From assembly GCF_019175285.1 (NCBI RefSeq), contig NC_056522.1, forward strand, positions 65,000,964-65,064,963: a stretch of 64,000 bases of DNA, given 5' to 3'. Below the pieces are notes generated by a model. It was not told the DNA's origin. It made no database searches and was given only the letters and a program-made list of their open reading frames with translations. Position numbers and translations under genes: made by a program. The stretch's first letter is position 1; each line of letters begins with the position of its first letter. The stretch is from Sceloporus undulatus. Lineage: Eukaryota; Chordata; Lepidosauria; Squamata; Phrynosomatidae. Below are positions 1-13,225 of this stretch, piece after piece.

Positions 1-1535
1 TCACGAGAGGAGAGACGCCATCCCCAGTCACTGCATCAGTCGGAGACATAGAGAAAATGATTTGGGTGTCATCAGCGTACTGATAACCCCGCGCCCCATG
101 TCTCCGGATGATCTCTCCCAGCGGTTTCATGTAAATGTTAAATAGCATGGGAGACAGAATAGCTCCTTGAGGGACCCCGGTTTTAAGGGGCCTCTCATCA
201 GAGCACACGTCTCCCAGCTGCACCATCTGGGACCTCCTGGAGAGGTAGGAGCGGAACCACTGGAGCGCAGTGCCCTCGATCCCCACCTCTGCCAGGCGTC
301 CCAGAAGGATACCGTGGTCTATGGTATCGAAAGCCGCTGAGATGTCCAAGAGCACCAACAGGGACACGCTTCCCCTGTCAATGCTCAGACGGAGATCATC
401 GACCAGGGCGACCATGCCGTCTCAACCCCATAACCCGCCCGGAAGCCAGTTTGAAATGGGTCCAGATAATCCATTTCATCCAAGACCGCCTGAAGCTGGA
501 TCGCAACCGCTCTTTCGATCACCTTTCCCAAAAATGGTAGCAGCGAAACAGGCCGATAATTATTATGTACCAGGTCAAGGGAGGGCCTTTTTAAAATAGG
601 TTTTACAATGGCCAATTTAAGTTGTGATGGAAATAGCCCATCCCTCAGAGATGTGTTAATTATCCGGCGTAACAATGATGTTACCGCCGGTCCCCCCTGG
701 GCCGCTAACCACGAGGGACAGGGATCAAGAGAGCAGGTTGTTTTCCGAACACTTCCGAGGATCTTGTCCACATCCTCGGTACTCACCAACTCAAACTGAT
801 CCAGTTTAACATAGTCCACGGAGGCTCTGGACACTTCTACCCTAGGTTCTGCTACAATGTCGGCGTTCAGACCTTCGCTTATACGAGAGGTTTTATCCGC
901 GAAAAAGTCGTTAAACAGGTCACAGCAGGTTCAAGGATCTGGTTCAGGGCGGGAGGGAGCTGAGTTAGCTCCCTGACCACCCTGAACAACTCTGCCGGAC
1001 GCGACTCAGCGGACGCAATACGAGCACCATAGAACGAATTCTTTGTTGCTCGTATTGCCTCTCCGTAGTCCTTTAACAATTGGTCTAGGAGAGTCTTGTC
1101 GTCTAAGCGAAGGTGTTTCCGCCAACGGTACTCTAGCCGTCGCAGGACCCGCTTCCTTGCCCGGAGATCCTCCGTATACCAGGGCTTACGTTTGGAAGCA
1201 GGCCTGAGAGGGCGCTTGGGAGCGATCCTGTGTATAGCCCTAGAAAGACCGGTATTCCAGATACCGGTGAGGGCATCAACAGAGTCGCCGTCATTTCCAA
1301 CCGTGAGCCCCTCTAAGGCTTCTTGGAACCTCTCAGGTTCCATCAGCCTTCGAGGGTGGACCATCCTAACAGGTCCACCCCCCCCCCGGGGGGGGTCTGG
1401 GTAGAGGCCTTGATTTTCACCTCTACCAGGAAATGATCCGTCTATGACAGGGGCACACCGTGTCCCTCACCAGGAACCACATCCGACAGACCTCCTATAT
1501 CGAGTGTATCTACCTGACCCTAAAGGCTAGGGACA
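1..1535 (-). mobile_element. L2-like LINE, family A, truncated by window edge
   Basis: Read leftwards from about 1535: the end of an endonuclease domain (DHFLVEV-type), a basic linker (RKPWYTEDLRARKR, 1364-879), then reverse transcriptase ([29 protein letters not shown], about 834-385), continuing in a shifted frame through the YADDT-equivalent motif at about 55-90. The frame is broken at least near 870 and 400. Same family as 34200-35975. A C/G homopolymer pair at 1378-1396 sits between endonuclease and linker. A plain non-LTR element with a jockey-superclade RT. Confidence 0.85.
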
Positions 1536-2724
1536 GTCTAGGGATTCTGCTAGTGTAGAGTCCTTCTGCCTCAAAGCTTGTGTTTCACAGACTTGATGAA
1601 GCTAGATGGATTACTCAAGTTAGCTGATTTGAATGACTATCAGGTCTCAGACCTTGTACTTCAGCCTAGGTGGCATCTTTGAGATACACAGGCCAGACTG
1701 CAAAGGTTAGGCAAAAGGACAGCCATAATAGTGCAGGAGTTATATTATAGGAGCATAGTTGCTGGGAGCACTAGTTTTTCTCCCCCTCTGAATGCATGGA
1801 GTTCTTGAAGCTCTCTCGTTCATAGGATCATTATAAATTGAAGTAAAATTTACAATCCATAACAACAACAACAATCCATGTGGGCATGAGATACACCTTT
1901 TCCCTTTTGTATTCCGACTGTATGCACCTTAATCTTACTGTAGACCTCTACATCACTATTATCCATTTGGAGACATTCATGTTCCTTTCTAAGCAAAGTG
2001 GGGGAAATGTGAGGGGGGATGCACTGCAAGGACAAACATTTGCTGTTCCTGGTACGATGACAATCTGCAGCACTCTACTATATCAAGATAATTCCTTCTC
2101 CTCCTTCCCTCTAAGTAAGGCCTTTCTGATGAGAATAGTTTCATTCTTCATTTTCCTTTTTAAAATGAGAGTCAATTTAGTTCTTATTACAATGCTCATG
2201 GAAATCTCTTGCCACTACCACATTCTTTGTGCTGCAGAGTGTAACACTCACCCCTGCTTAGTGGCAATAGCTTTTGTGAACTATACTGTCTCAATTTAAG
2301 ACAGTCCTGATTAATCGTTTGTTGTCTCACTTTTACAGATGCTTTTAAAATATCCAGTTTTCTATTTCCTCTTCCTACTTTAAACCCTTTGTCCTCATTT
2401 TAGTCCAATTGTTGTATTATGAGTTCAAAGTGGTAGTTTGCGTTATGGAAGCCAGAAAAAAAGCAGAAGAGGCAGAATTTTACTCTCCTCAGTAGGCTCA
2501 AGCAAAAGAAAACTGCTACAAACTGCAAACTACTCTCCCAGGTTGTGTCCTCTTCCTGACTGATAATGTTTGTCATCTTGACCACACTCAGATGTTGTTT
2601 GGTTTGGGCACACATGTTACAGTTTTTATCAGTGAAATGTTGGTGGATATGTAATAATTACACCAAAATCATGCTTCAGGTAAATAGTTTCTTAATATTC
2701 CCCATTTTAGAATGCAGATTAGAC
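1536..2724. other. Unannotated intergenic stretch
   Basis: AT-rich DNA with only short chance frames. A (CAA)n run lies at 1860-1877. No repeat or exon that I recognise. Confidence 0.5.
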
Positions 2725-3872
<1,148 letters not shown>

Positions 3873-4059
3873 TTAAATACTTTTCTCCATTGCCTCACTT
3901 CACTTGTATTAAAATCTATTATCAGTTCTTGAGATTTCTTTTTGTGCCCATTTTAGTTTGGAAAGCTTGCTGGCATTTACTGTGTCTAAAATCTGGATGT
4001 TTCTGAAAAAAGATAATCACAACATCTTGTTTCCTAGCGCCTCATATTTTGAAAATATT

Positions 4060-4162
4060 AAGGCTGCAATGCTACATATGGGAATGACCTGGGGGTAAGT
4101 CCCCATGGACTCAGTGACACTTACTTCTAGGTAGACTTGAATAGGATTGCACTGTAAGACAA
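4060..4162 (+). mobile_element. Short interspersed foldback repeat
   Basis: Contains GGTAAGTCCCCATGGACTCA and CACTTACTTCTAGGTAGAC ending in ATAGGATTGCACTG, a widespread reptile MITE. A related copy lies in the OPN3 3' UTR at 45105-45182. Confidence 0.55.
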
Positions 4163-4344
4163 ACTAAATATGGGTGGACACAGAGACTACAATGCAAGGT
4201 TCATTTCATTCCTTCTTTAGGAAGCATGACTTCTTACGATCTACCACCTGCTGCCTGTGCTTTAAGATCAGTCTCAGAGGTCCCACTAACTGGCCCACCT
4301 TTAAGGTCAGTTAAAGTGGCAGGCACTAAAGACAGACCCTTCTC

Positions 4345-4500
4345 ACAGAATCATAGAGTTGGAAAAGACCCCAAGGCCATCCAGTCCAACCCCCCTGCCA
4401 TGCAGGAACTCTCAATCAAAGCATCCCCGACAGATGGCCATCCAGCCTCTGTTTAAAGACCTCCAAGGAAGGAGACTCTACCACTCTCCAAGTATAACCT
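4345..4500 (-). mobile_element. CR1 LINE 3' end
   Basis: Reverse strand of the CR1 3' tail, starting AGAATCATAGAGTTGG and running through the GATGGCCATCC block. Truncated, no RT domain left. Confidence 0.85.
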
Positions 4501-4564
4501 TTCTTCTGAAACTCCCTCCCCAAAAGATTTGTGGTTGGTACCATTAAAACATTTAGAAAATCAA

Positions 4565-5325
4565 CTGTATATACTTGACTATAAGTTGAGCTCAAATATA
4601 AATTGAGGGCAGGTTTTGGAGCCAAAATTATGGATTTCAATATGAACTGTGGATAAACTGAGGGTAAAGCTTAGGGGCATGTCACAAAGGATATAAATGA
4701 AACATCAAAGGAAAATGCCATACAAGCTACAAAATTCCAGCAGGCATAACATTTTGTGCTCACATTAAAGGCTAGATGGATGAGGAGGGAACTATGGTAA
4801 ATTGTCGCTGTGTGATGTGTGTGAGGAGGCAATCAAGTACATGCGGGGTCAAGAAAATGGACACATATCAGGATGGAAAGGCAAAGAAAATGGCAACTAC
4901 CTTAGCAATGATTACAGCCTTTAACTTTAATATGATAACTTTGCCTGATTTTAATCCAGAAAAGCTGACAAACATACACAAACGTGTCTTCAAATCCTTC
5001 AGAGCCTGATTCTTTTTAGCACTCCTTTGAAGGGAAGTGCCAAAGGGCTGCTGCCACCACCATTTTCCCACCTAAGCATTCAGAAAGGTCTGAAGTGGTG
5101 ACCTGGTGGAGGGTGTAGCAAGGGTTGGTGCGTCTTTTAGATGCTCCCAGAAGGGTCTAAGCTCTTGCCTTTTGGCACTCAACTCAAAGAAAGGGATGAA
5201 CACTTTTCCTTTTTTCTTTTCTTTTTAAAGTACAGTACTTAGTTTGACCTGTAGAAAAGTTGACTCAAATATTTCAGGTCAAATATTTAACTATAATTTC
5301 TAGACCTATATATGAGTATATACAA
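4565..5325. mobile_element. Tc/mariner-like MITE (TATATACTTG termini)
   Basis: Left end CTGTATATACTTGACTATAA, right end GAGTATATACA. The internal part at about 4640-4790 is the reverse complement of the core of the copy at 37972-38363, so they are one family in opposite orientations. A third member with a different core lies at 23969-24907. Confidence 0.7.
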
Positions 5326-5504
5326 TAGTTCTCTCTACAGCTCTAAATGAATGTGCTTTATTGGTCACAACACTATTTAATTATGAAATTTGTATACTAG
5401 TATTTCCTTGGCTGCCTTTGATGCACTTAAGAAAAGCACACATATTTTACAAAATAAGTTTGTTAAAAATTACGTTTGTGTGTAAGACACACAGTGTTCC
5501 TTAC

Positions 5505-5658
5505 CTGCATCTTTTACGTACAAGCCTAGCCTTTCTTCCCTCTTCTGAGCAACGGTTTTGTCAACTAATCTCTGAAAAAGCTTCAAGGAGTTTTTAAAAA
5601 GGATTCCATCAAGAATCTCAGGTGGCTCATCCTCATCTTGAGTCTTTCTTCTAGACAT
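5505..5658 (-). CDS. WDR64: WDR64-like, first coding exon
   Basis: Reading the - strand, ATG at 5658 opens 51 codons beginning MSRRKTQDEDEPP and ending LYVKDA, followed by donor GTAAGG at 5504. An in-frame TGA lies five codons upstream of the ATG, so this start is plausible. The exon leaves one base, G, which combines with AG from the next exon to give Glu, so the two exons splice in phase. The N-terminal segment is charged and probably helical. I do not recognise it on its own; the assignment rests on the next exon and on the OPN3 neighbourhood. A second short frame beginning MLTSK overlaps it upstream. Confidence 0.55.
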
Positions 5659-6104
5659 TCTATTTGATGTTTCAGGGCTTGTTTTCTCTCAGGTGTAATC
5701 TTTGATGTTAGCATTTGAGGAAATGTCAGCTGTATGACCTTGTCTGTTGCTTGGCTGAATGGTTACTGGCCTTCTTGTCATGCATTTCTGAGGCAGGCCA
5801 ATGTCCTATCAGGTACCTGATGTCACAACACCTCATTGAGCCCCATTGGTCATTGGGTCACTCAAGATCACAAACCATCTTAAGTAGCAAGGTGCTAGTT
5901 AATGAGTTCAATCTGTGTAAAGAGGCAGAAAGCACTGTTATGAGATTCAAAACACCCACTTTTTTGATAGATAACATACAGGTATTTGAACCTCTTAATT
6001 CAGCCAGTTGCACATACATAGGAACCACATTACTTCCTTCTTCCATCTCTGCCTGCATCTCTGTAATGGGATGCAATTACAATCAACTATAAAGGGAAAG
6101 AAAC

Positions 6105-6250
6105 AGGAAGAGAATACTGTGTCCAGTTCTGGGCACCACAATTCAAAAAGGCTATTGGAAGGTGTCCACAAGAGGGTGAGCAAAATGGTAAAATATTGGG
6201 AAACCATGCCCTATGAGGACTGGCTTAGCGAAGTGGGCATGGCATATCAA
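6105..6250 (+). mobile_element. CR1 LINE fragment
   Basis: Carries the CR1 RT C-terminal stretch equivalent to TVSSSGHHNSKRLLEGVHKR followed by MPYEDWLSE, shared with 9250-9340. Short and truncated at both ends. Confidence 0.75.
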
Positions 6251-6380
6251 TAGAGCTGTTTCAAACAACAGAGACAGAATCTATTTTAGCTCTAACTAAA
6301 GTCTATCAACAAATATGGAAAACAAAACAATGGCCCACAGATTGGAAGTGCTCATATATACTTTCCAAAACATGTCAGCC
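6251..6380 (+). mobile_element. RTE/BovB LINE fragment
   Basis: The frame reads approximately VYQQIWKTKQWPTDWKCS, the conserved stretch just before the RT core of BovB-type RTE elements. It abuts the CR1 fragment, so one probably landed in or beside the other. Confidence 0.65.
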
Positions 6381-7400
6381 TACTCCTTTCTTGGGAGCTG
6401 GGTAGCTTTTCCTTCTGACCACTCCTCCTCTTCTTCTAATATTGAGCTAACCCACTGAATAAAATGTTGGAAGCATAACAACACAAGCACTGAAGAGTCA
6501 AGAGTGCCTCACAGTGAGCAGTAGTAATAGGGTTAGATAGTTTGAGTAACCCCAAATGCCCTTCTCTACCTGTCCTGATCCCCTTGTTATGTAGACTGAT
6601 ATTCCTATGGATGTTTCCACCTGTTCTCCTTCCCAGAACCCTCTCAGCTCTTCCCAACAATGCAGCTGGACTAGCATAGCACCCTGACCCTGAGTAAGTT
6701 TCTCATATTTAGAAAAGAGTTCCTATAATAAAGCCTTTTACTTTGTTTTGCTAAGCCATTGGTATCTTTGCTCCTTAGTCAGGATCTCTAACAACTGCAC
6801 ACACTCTCTGTCACAGAAGAGGGGCCTAGCTTGTATTTGGACATCTACTGGGTCCCTTCTCTTTTCTGCTGGATAGGTGACATTACCCTTCATCCAATGA
6901 GGAGTCTTCAAGGAAGGACTCATGACAACAGAGCACTGGCTTTGCTTCCTTTGGTGAACCTTCATATTGTTTTCCCTTAGGTTCTACAATACCCAGCAGT
7001 CAAATCCTTTAGAATACAAATTTTACATCCATTTCCCCTCCATCTAGCCACTGTTCTTTATGGTCATATTTATTTTAAATGAATTGAATTGTGCAAAACT
7101 TTAATAAGGAAAGTTTTTTAATGATATGAAACTTTTTTATACCATTGTCTTATGATTGCAAGATTTTGTATGATATATTTTGAAGTTTTAATTAAAAAAA
7201 AGAATTCAACTTAAGTTCTTGATTGTCTCAAGATTCAGAGTGCAAATGCAAAATAATTTATGTTGTCCATAATGTAGCATGGGCTATCTGTGAAACAAAA
7301 GTTTAATATCTGAAGCAGACCTTGATACAAAATTGTAACATATGAGTCAAGATCCCAACAACCCCTAAACCAACAGAAAGTTCAAAAGCACCTCAAAGGC
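6381..7400. other. Unannotated intergenic stretch
   Basis: AT-rich sequence, poly(A) at about 7193-7202. No coding or repeat signature that I can support. Confidence 0.4.
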
Positions 7401-7408
7401 TGCATACA

Positions 7409-7607
7409 CACTGCAGAAATTATCCAGTTTGACACAACTCTAACTACCATAGATCAGTGCTATGGGACTCTGGGAAATGTAGTTTGTTGCAGACCAGAGC
7501 TCTCTGGCAGAGAAGGCTAAATGTCTTACAAAACTACAAATCCCAGAATTACATAGCACTGAGCCATGGCAGTTAAGGTGGTGTCAAACTGGTTTATTTC
7601 TACAGTG
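7409..7607. mobile_element. Foldback MITE family B, copy 1
   Basis: Left end CACTGCAGAAATTATCCAGT, right end inverted (ACTGGTTTATTTCTACAGTG). The two halves are imperfect inverted repeats meeting near the AGAGCTCT centre. Other copies: 15297-15432, 21135-21325, 33889-34092, 50109-50332, 55295-55515. Confidence 0.8.
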
Positions 7608-7664
7608 CAGATACAGTCAAAGATACTTAATTCCAGCAAATACTGTTGTCTACTAACGGAGTAG

Positions 7665-7790
7665 AAATCAGAGACATAGATGTGTTAATCTGAAATATCA
7701 GTATACAAAGGGATCTCGTAGCAACTTTGAGACTGTGTAAAAGAAGTTGTATGAGCTTTCATAGACGTGGTCTAGTTCCTGGCTTTAGAG
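7665..7790 (+). mobile_element. hAT-type MITE family D, copy 1
   Basis: Contains GTTAATCTGAAATATCAGTA, AAAGGGATCTCGTAGCAAC and ATGAGCTTTCATAGACGTGG, matching the copies at 20560-20700 and 20975-21110. A family of this form is widespread in reptiles. Confidence 0.65.
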
Positions 7791-8534
7791 CTGTCTTGTA
7801 CACATTGCCTGCTACCACTTGTTATTCAAAATCCTGCAACCAGGAGTTAAGTGCATGATTAGAAACTAGTTGCATAATAACAAATTCTACAAAATTAATT
7901 TCTAAAATTATAATCTTAATATTAGTAAATAAATATTTAAATTCAATACATTTACAGCAAGAGAAATTGTAGAGTATCAGTGTGTTTGTGAGCAACAAGA
8001 AAATACACAAAAGATGTTCTTTATCCTTCTGTAAGGCTTTTTCATCCCAATATGGTTCAACTATACATTGGGTCAATGCATCAGCATTGATCTCTGTCTT
8101 CCCTGCAGGCTATGAAAAGAGTACTAAACAGAAAAACAAAATGTCAGCTATAAAAGCCAGAGGTAAGCAGTTCAGGACCCTTTCTTGTACAAAATAGATG
8201 TCATCCAGAAATAGGCTTACAGGTGATCACAATTTTGAAGAAATCATGTCAGAGACCTTGAGGGAAGGGCCAACTCTCTAGATTTGGTCCCCCTGGGATC
8301 TATGAAAATAAATTATTTTTTTGTTCTTGTGGGGCAAATGGTAGAATATGTGAGAGGTTGGGCAGTCCCACATGGTTTTTAAGATGGAATTTTATTTTGA
8401 AACAAAAGTACAGTACAGGAAGACACCAATGGAGGGTATATTATAGTTTTAGTGGATAAACATGTGCAAATATTAACATAACGTATATAAAATAGTCTAA
8501 GAAAAATACAGCTAACTATTGGAAAATTTTGGAT

Positions 8535-8625
8535 TAGCCAGTGTTATGTAGTTGTTTGAGCTCTGGACTAAAACTCCAGGAGACCAGTGTTCAAATCCCT
8601 GCTAAGCTGTGGATCTGGGGACATA
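8535..8625 (+). mobile_element. tRNA-derived SINE-1 head fragment
   Basis: TAGCCAGTGTTATGTAG to GTTCAAATCCCTGCTAAGC keeps the A-box and B-box of the SINE-1 tRNA-like head. The body is missing. Confidence 0.65.
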
Positions 8626-8650
8626 TGACCCTTCAGATATTAGAATCATT

Positions 8651-8885
8651 GGGCCCGAACAAACAGGCCAAAATAAAGTTGCTTCGGGCCACTTTGGAGG
8701 AATGCTGTTTAAATGACACATGCATCTTAATAGGCCAGAAGCTGCACCAAAGCTGCACTCCAGTCCTTAGGACTGGAGCGTGGCTTTGGCATGGCTTCCA
8801 GGCTCTTAGAATGCATGCATCATTTAAACAGCATACCTCCAAAGTGACCTGAAGCAGCTTTATTTTGGCCTGTCTGTTCAGGCCC
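8651..8885. repeat. Palindrome family A, copy 1 (235 bp)
   Basis: A nearly perfect inverted repeat from end to end: GGGCCCGAACAAACAGGCC at the left mirrors GGCCTGTCTGTTCAGGCCC at the right, and the centre (8768) is the loopless palindrome CCAGTCCTTAGGACTGG. It contains AAAATAAAGCTGCTTCGGG on both arms. Sits against the 3' tail of a CR1 copy, with AGAATCAT on both flanks. Confidence 0.9.
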
Positions 8886-9720
8886 ATAGAATCATAGAGT
8901 TGGAAGAGACTACAAGAGATAGCCAGTCCAACCCCCTGCCATGCAGGTACTCACAGTCAAAGCACCCCTGGAAGATGGCCATCCAGCCTCTGTTTAAAGA
9001 CCTTCATAGTCTTCCACTGTTGAACAGCTCTTACTGTCAGGAAATTCTTCCTAATGTTGAGGTGAAATCTCTTTTCGTGTAGTTTGAATCTATTGTTCTG
9101 GGTCCTATTCTCTGGAGAATCAGAAAACAAGCTTGCTCTGCCCTTAATATTACACTTGTTCAAATATTTAAACAGGCCTGTCATATCACCTCTTAACCTT
9201 CTCTTCTCCAGGCTAAACATAACCAGCTCCCTAAGTCTCTCTTCATAAGGCATGGTGTTCAGACCCTGCACCCTCCTCTGGATACGCTCCAGCTTGTCAA
9301 CATCCTTTTTGAATTGTGGTGCCCAGAGTTGGACACAATATTCCAGGTGAGGCCTGGCCAAAGCAGAATAGAGTTGCACTATTACTTCCCTTGATCTAGA
9401 CACTATACTTCTATTGATGCAGCCTAGAATTGCATTGGCTTTTTATGATGCCACATCACATTGTTGACTTATGTTTAACTTGTGGTCTACTAGGACTTCC
9501 AGATCCCTTTCACATGTAGTCTTGTTAAGCGAGGTATCCCCCATCCTATATCTATACATTTCATTTTTTTCTGCCTAAGTGCATTATCTTACATTTCTCC
9601 ATGTTGAAATTCATTTTGTTAGTTTTGGCCCAGCTTTCTAATCTATTAAGGTCATTTTGAATTTTGGTCCTCTCCTCTGGGGTATTAGCTACTCCTCCTA
9701 ATCTGGTGTCATCTGCACAT
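8886..9720 (-). mobile_element. CR1 LINE, RT C-terminal half and 3' end
   Basis: Reading leftwards: an ADDTRLGGVANTPEERTKIQ-like frame (about 9720-9561), a linker ending KANAILGCINRS, then SRSREVIVQLYSALARPHLE to the end of the RT at 8957, and the 3' tail at 8886. 5' truncated and broken near 9440-9560. A typical sauropsid CR1. Confidence 0.9.
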
Positions 9721-9836
9721 ATTGTTGGACTACAAGTCTTAGCCAGCATAACCAAGAGTGAAGAATTACTGGAAATAAACTCCAACAACATCTGGAGGGC
9801 CACACACTCCCCCATCCCTGCATGAAGGGAAAGCTA
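9721..9836. mobile_element. hAT MITE family F fragment
   Basis: ATTGTTGGACTACAAGTCTT and AACATCTGGAGGGCCACAC are the two halves of a common lizard hAT-type foldback element. It lies at the 5' end of the CR1 copy. Confidence 0.5.
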
Positions 9837-10251
9837 CTATTTCAGGATTTGGCCTAGGATCATAAACATGAGGGAATAACTTCTGAATAGTCGTTGCATG
9901 CACAAGCCCTAAAGTGAACATCACTGTGACTGTGTTCATACAAATTTACATATATGTGTCCACACCTTGAAAAATCATATTTTCAAGAATATTCATAAAT
10001 ATTAACCCACTTGTAACAAATTTTGCAGAAATCATGTCAGAGACCTTGAGGGAAGGGCTTCTCACAGCAGCACACCAGACACAAATAATCATAGTTATTT
10101 CACATGAATTATGAAACATGGGATGCATTTCATATCATGTTCTAAAGCAAGGCAAAGAGGAGCAACACAATTAATTTCTATCAGACACAAAGATGTTGGG
10201 TCCCCCCCCCCCCGCCCGTTTCTGTTCTAAAATCAATTATAAAGACTATGA
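9837..10251. other. Unannotated intergenic stretch
   Basis: Contains a C-run at 10202-10213 and a short duplicate of 8243-8270 (AATCATGTCAGAGACCTTGA, here at about 10031). Nothing coding. Confidence 0.4.
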
Positions 10252-10480
10252 CCTGTTACAGACTGCCAAAATAAAGCTGCTTCGGGTCTCTTTGGAGGTA
10301 TGCTATTTAAATGATGCATGGGGCCTAAGAGTCCGGAGGTCGCCCCAAAGCCGCACTCCATTCCTAAGCACTGGAGTGCAGCTTTGGTGCAGCTTCCGGA
10401 TTCTTAGGGTGCATGCATCATTTAAACAGCATACCTCCAAAGAGACCCCAAGCAGCTTTATTTTGGCAGTCTGTAACAGG
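10252..10480. repeat. Palindrome family A, copy 2 (229 bp)
   Basis: CCTGTTACAGACTGCC at the left mirrors GGCAGTCTGTAACAGG at the right. Symmetry is centred exactly on 10366, with CACTCCA/TGGAGTG around an 11-nt loop. The arms pair almost throughout. Confidence 0.9.
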
Positions 10481-12430
10481 CCAATGAATACTAAAAGAAA
10501 GGACCATTGAAATTAAGCTTATTTGTACAAATTCCTCACTGTGAGATTTGATTCCGTGAACAAATAAATGCTGGTTACACTCCAAAGAAGTATTTATCAT
10601 TCATAAGACCACCAAAATCAGCAGCTAAGCATACCTAATTCCCTGTTTGATATTCTGCTGGAAATACAAAATGAAGGGAATAACCGAGGTCAAGGTATGC
10701 TGCCCTCCCAATAGGATGTCAGACAGCTTTATCAGTACTGTGTGATAAAACTGCAGATCCCTTCCACAACTGCACTGATGATGACAAATGTAATCCAAGC
10801 AATTCATTATAACTGTTTTAAAAGGCAGAATCACCCAGAAGCAAGAAGTAAACATATTCATTCTAAATATTAGCGCAGTCATTCACTATTAGCATCTTTT
10901 TTGTGTTCTGGAGAATTACTGTAGTATGGATACTAATGTGAACCAATGGAGCAGCTATACCAGCATGCAAAACAACAAAACATTAACAGCAATAACAAAT
11001 TAAGTTTAATAAATTAATTGTGGTATAACTTCTTTTTTTAAAAAAAATCCAGTTTATTTCACCTGATATATGAAGTATTACACTTGGTTATAAATGGATC
11101 ATGGAAATAATTACTTAAAAGTAATGGAATTATTGGCCCTGAGTTACTCTGTATATTTTTTAAGCCAAGGTGTAACACCATTACATTTCAAAACTAATGT
11201 AATGAGTGGGTATGATGGAACAAAATGGTCAGGGAGATGTTTTCCAGTTACTCAGAGATTACTGTGTAACAAGTGGCATAGTGATTTATATTTAAAAATA
11301 ACTTTCCGAACTTTGGTTACTTGTACATCTATACACATGGCTGGGGTGGGGATTAAATGTTAGAAAGAAAGGAAATGCAGAAAGTACAGCTAAAAACCAC
11401 AATGACCTTTCTGATCTCTTCATTTCTGATGTAAACTAATATGTTCTTACTTCAGAATTTTATATTTTATATCTTGTCTCCATACTATATAAAATTTTAT
11501 TAAAAAAAACAAAAAACTGGGACCTTTCCTTCTCTTCTCTTCTCTTCCTAGGAATGCTACACTGGTTACCTCCTTGGTGTCCTTCCATTGAAGAATGCTT
11601 TTATTACAGGCATTAGGCTTTGGTGAATGGACCATTTGTAAAAATGCTTGAGAAAATGGGGGCTGTGGACAACATCCAATCTTCAGGGTTGTTTTTGAAG
11701 CTCCCAAGGTCCCCAATTATTTTGATTTTTTTTTTGTCCCAAAAGTACAACCCAATATCATCTGAGCCCCTGTCTGCACAGGCCAAATAAAACATTCTTC
11801 CCTCATCTTTCTGGTGGGGAGCCTCAGTGATGCACAGCTGAGATCATGGTTCTGATGTGAACAGTCCAGACAGCGTCCAGCCTGTTCAGCATGGAACTTG
11901 GGCATACCCTTCTTATAACAATTTTTTAAAAACCTCATATTTTCCTCTGAATCTTCTGGAAGATCCCAAGCCCTTCACTTTGCTGCCAACTAGCTGCTTT
12001 AAAGCATCCCGCTTTGCCACCTGGTGCAGGTTGCTCGCTCTGAGGTAATTTTGATCTCAAAGGGAGTGACATGTGGTTGTAGCAGCTGCATGGGATAGCT
12101 CACCAGGACAGGTGTGTGAGCAGCCATCCGGTGTCACAATGGGAGGGCCAGCTAATGGGGGAACTCTGGGGGCAGAATACTCCAGGCAGTTCTTGGAGTA
12201 TTTTGGCCTATGCAGATGTCACCTAAGAGATGTAGGAGTAATTTTGCTTTCCTGGGGCCATTTTATCCCCAAGAGAAGCCTTTTTTCTTAACAGGATATG
12301 ATCTAGAAGTTAACTTCTGGATGAATTCCTGTTGTAAAAAAATGGCTCTCCTAAGCCTAAAACAGCGGCAAACTATGTAAAAATTGTCCTCAGCACCCCC
12401 TAGAAGCATTGTAGTGTATTGGGAATAAAA
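10481..12430. other. Unannotated intergenic stretch
   Basis: AT-rich to average DNA with only short frames. I see no exon with both splice sites, no recognisable transposon and no RNA gene. Confidence 0.4.
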
Positions 12431-12433
12431 AGT

Positions 12434-12452
12434 TTGTGTGTGTGTCTGTGTC

Positions 12453-12514
<62 letters not shown>
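12434..12514 (+). repeat. (TG)n(AG)n compound microsatellite
   Basis: A TGTGTGTCTGTG tract followed by pure AGAGAG. Same compound form, in CA/AG orientation, as 59424-59509. Confidence 0.95.
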
Positions 12515-12516
<2 letters not shown>

Positions 12517-13001
12517 TGCAGCAATGCGTATGGCCCTCCAAGGTCTCCTAAGGGAGTCAATGTGGCCACCAAGCCACCAACAGTGTTCCATGCCAGGTTT
12601 TAAGAAAAAGACTTTTCTTGGTGTGCTATACTGCAGTGCCTCTCAGGTTATTTGATATGGGAGTTCCACAAATACTTTTTTCCCAGTGTACCAGGGATTG
12701 GCACCATATTTGTACCCATGTTTCTCTCTTTCCTGGAAACTTGCCAGAGACTGGCAGCCAATGCCGGAGAGACAGGTACTGGCCTAGGGACCACCATTTT
12801 GAGTAGTACTGCTGCATTGTTTTTACATCTTGCCTTTTTAATGATTGCATTTTAACTCCCTCATACTTCTATAGATATTTTAATTTCATTTTTAACAATA
12901 AAATGTTGCATATTTTATAAACACCTATATGTGTTTTCATTTTTGTAAACCATTCTGGATCCCAGTTCTGGGCAAAAGTTGGAAGATATAGCTATAGATA
13001 T

Positions 13002-13225
13002 GAGAGCCAACATGGTGTAGTAGTTTAAATGTTGGCCTAGGAAGCTAAGAGATCAAGGTTCAAATCTCCTCCAGGGCATGGAAACCCATTGCATGACCTT
13101 GGGCAAATAACACTCAGCCTCAGAGGAAAGCAAAGACAAACCCACAAATCTTACCAAGGAAACATTGCAATAAGTTCACATTAGGGTTACCATAAATTAG
13201 AAATAATTTGAAGGCACACAACAAT
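13002..13225 (+). mobile_element. tRNA-derived SINE-1, copy
   Basis: Starts GAGAGCCAACATGGTGTAG (A box), with B box GGTTCAAATC, then the body CTTGGGCAAATAACACTCAG, and ends GAAGGCACACAACAA. Near full length. Other copies: 16633, 20710, 22615, 37105, 46803, 47190, 48412. Confidence 0.85.

Noticed and set aside
2400-2615. - strand frame with SQEEDTTWES as a third WDR64 exon
   Set aside because: No convincing acceptor or donor, and no similarity to the expected following residues.
12263-12591. Overlapping Ser-Leu/His-Thr frames
   Set aside because: Artefacts of the TG/AG microsatellite.
13002-13080. Possible tRNA gene (A and B boxes)
   Set aside because: It is the tRNA-like head of a SINE; body and tail follow, and many copies exist in the window.
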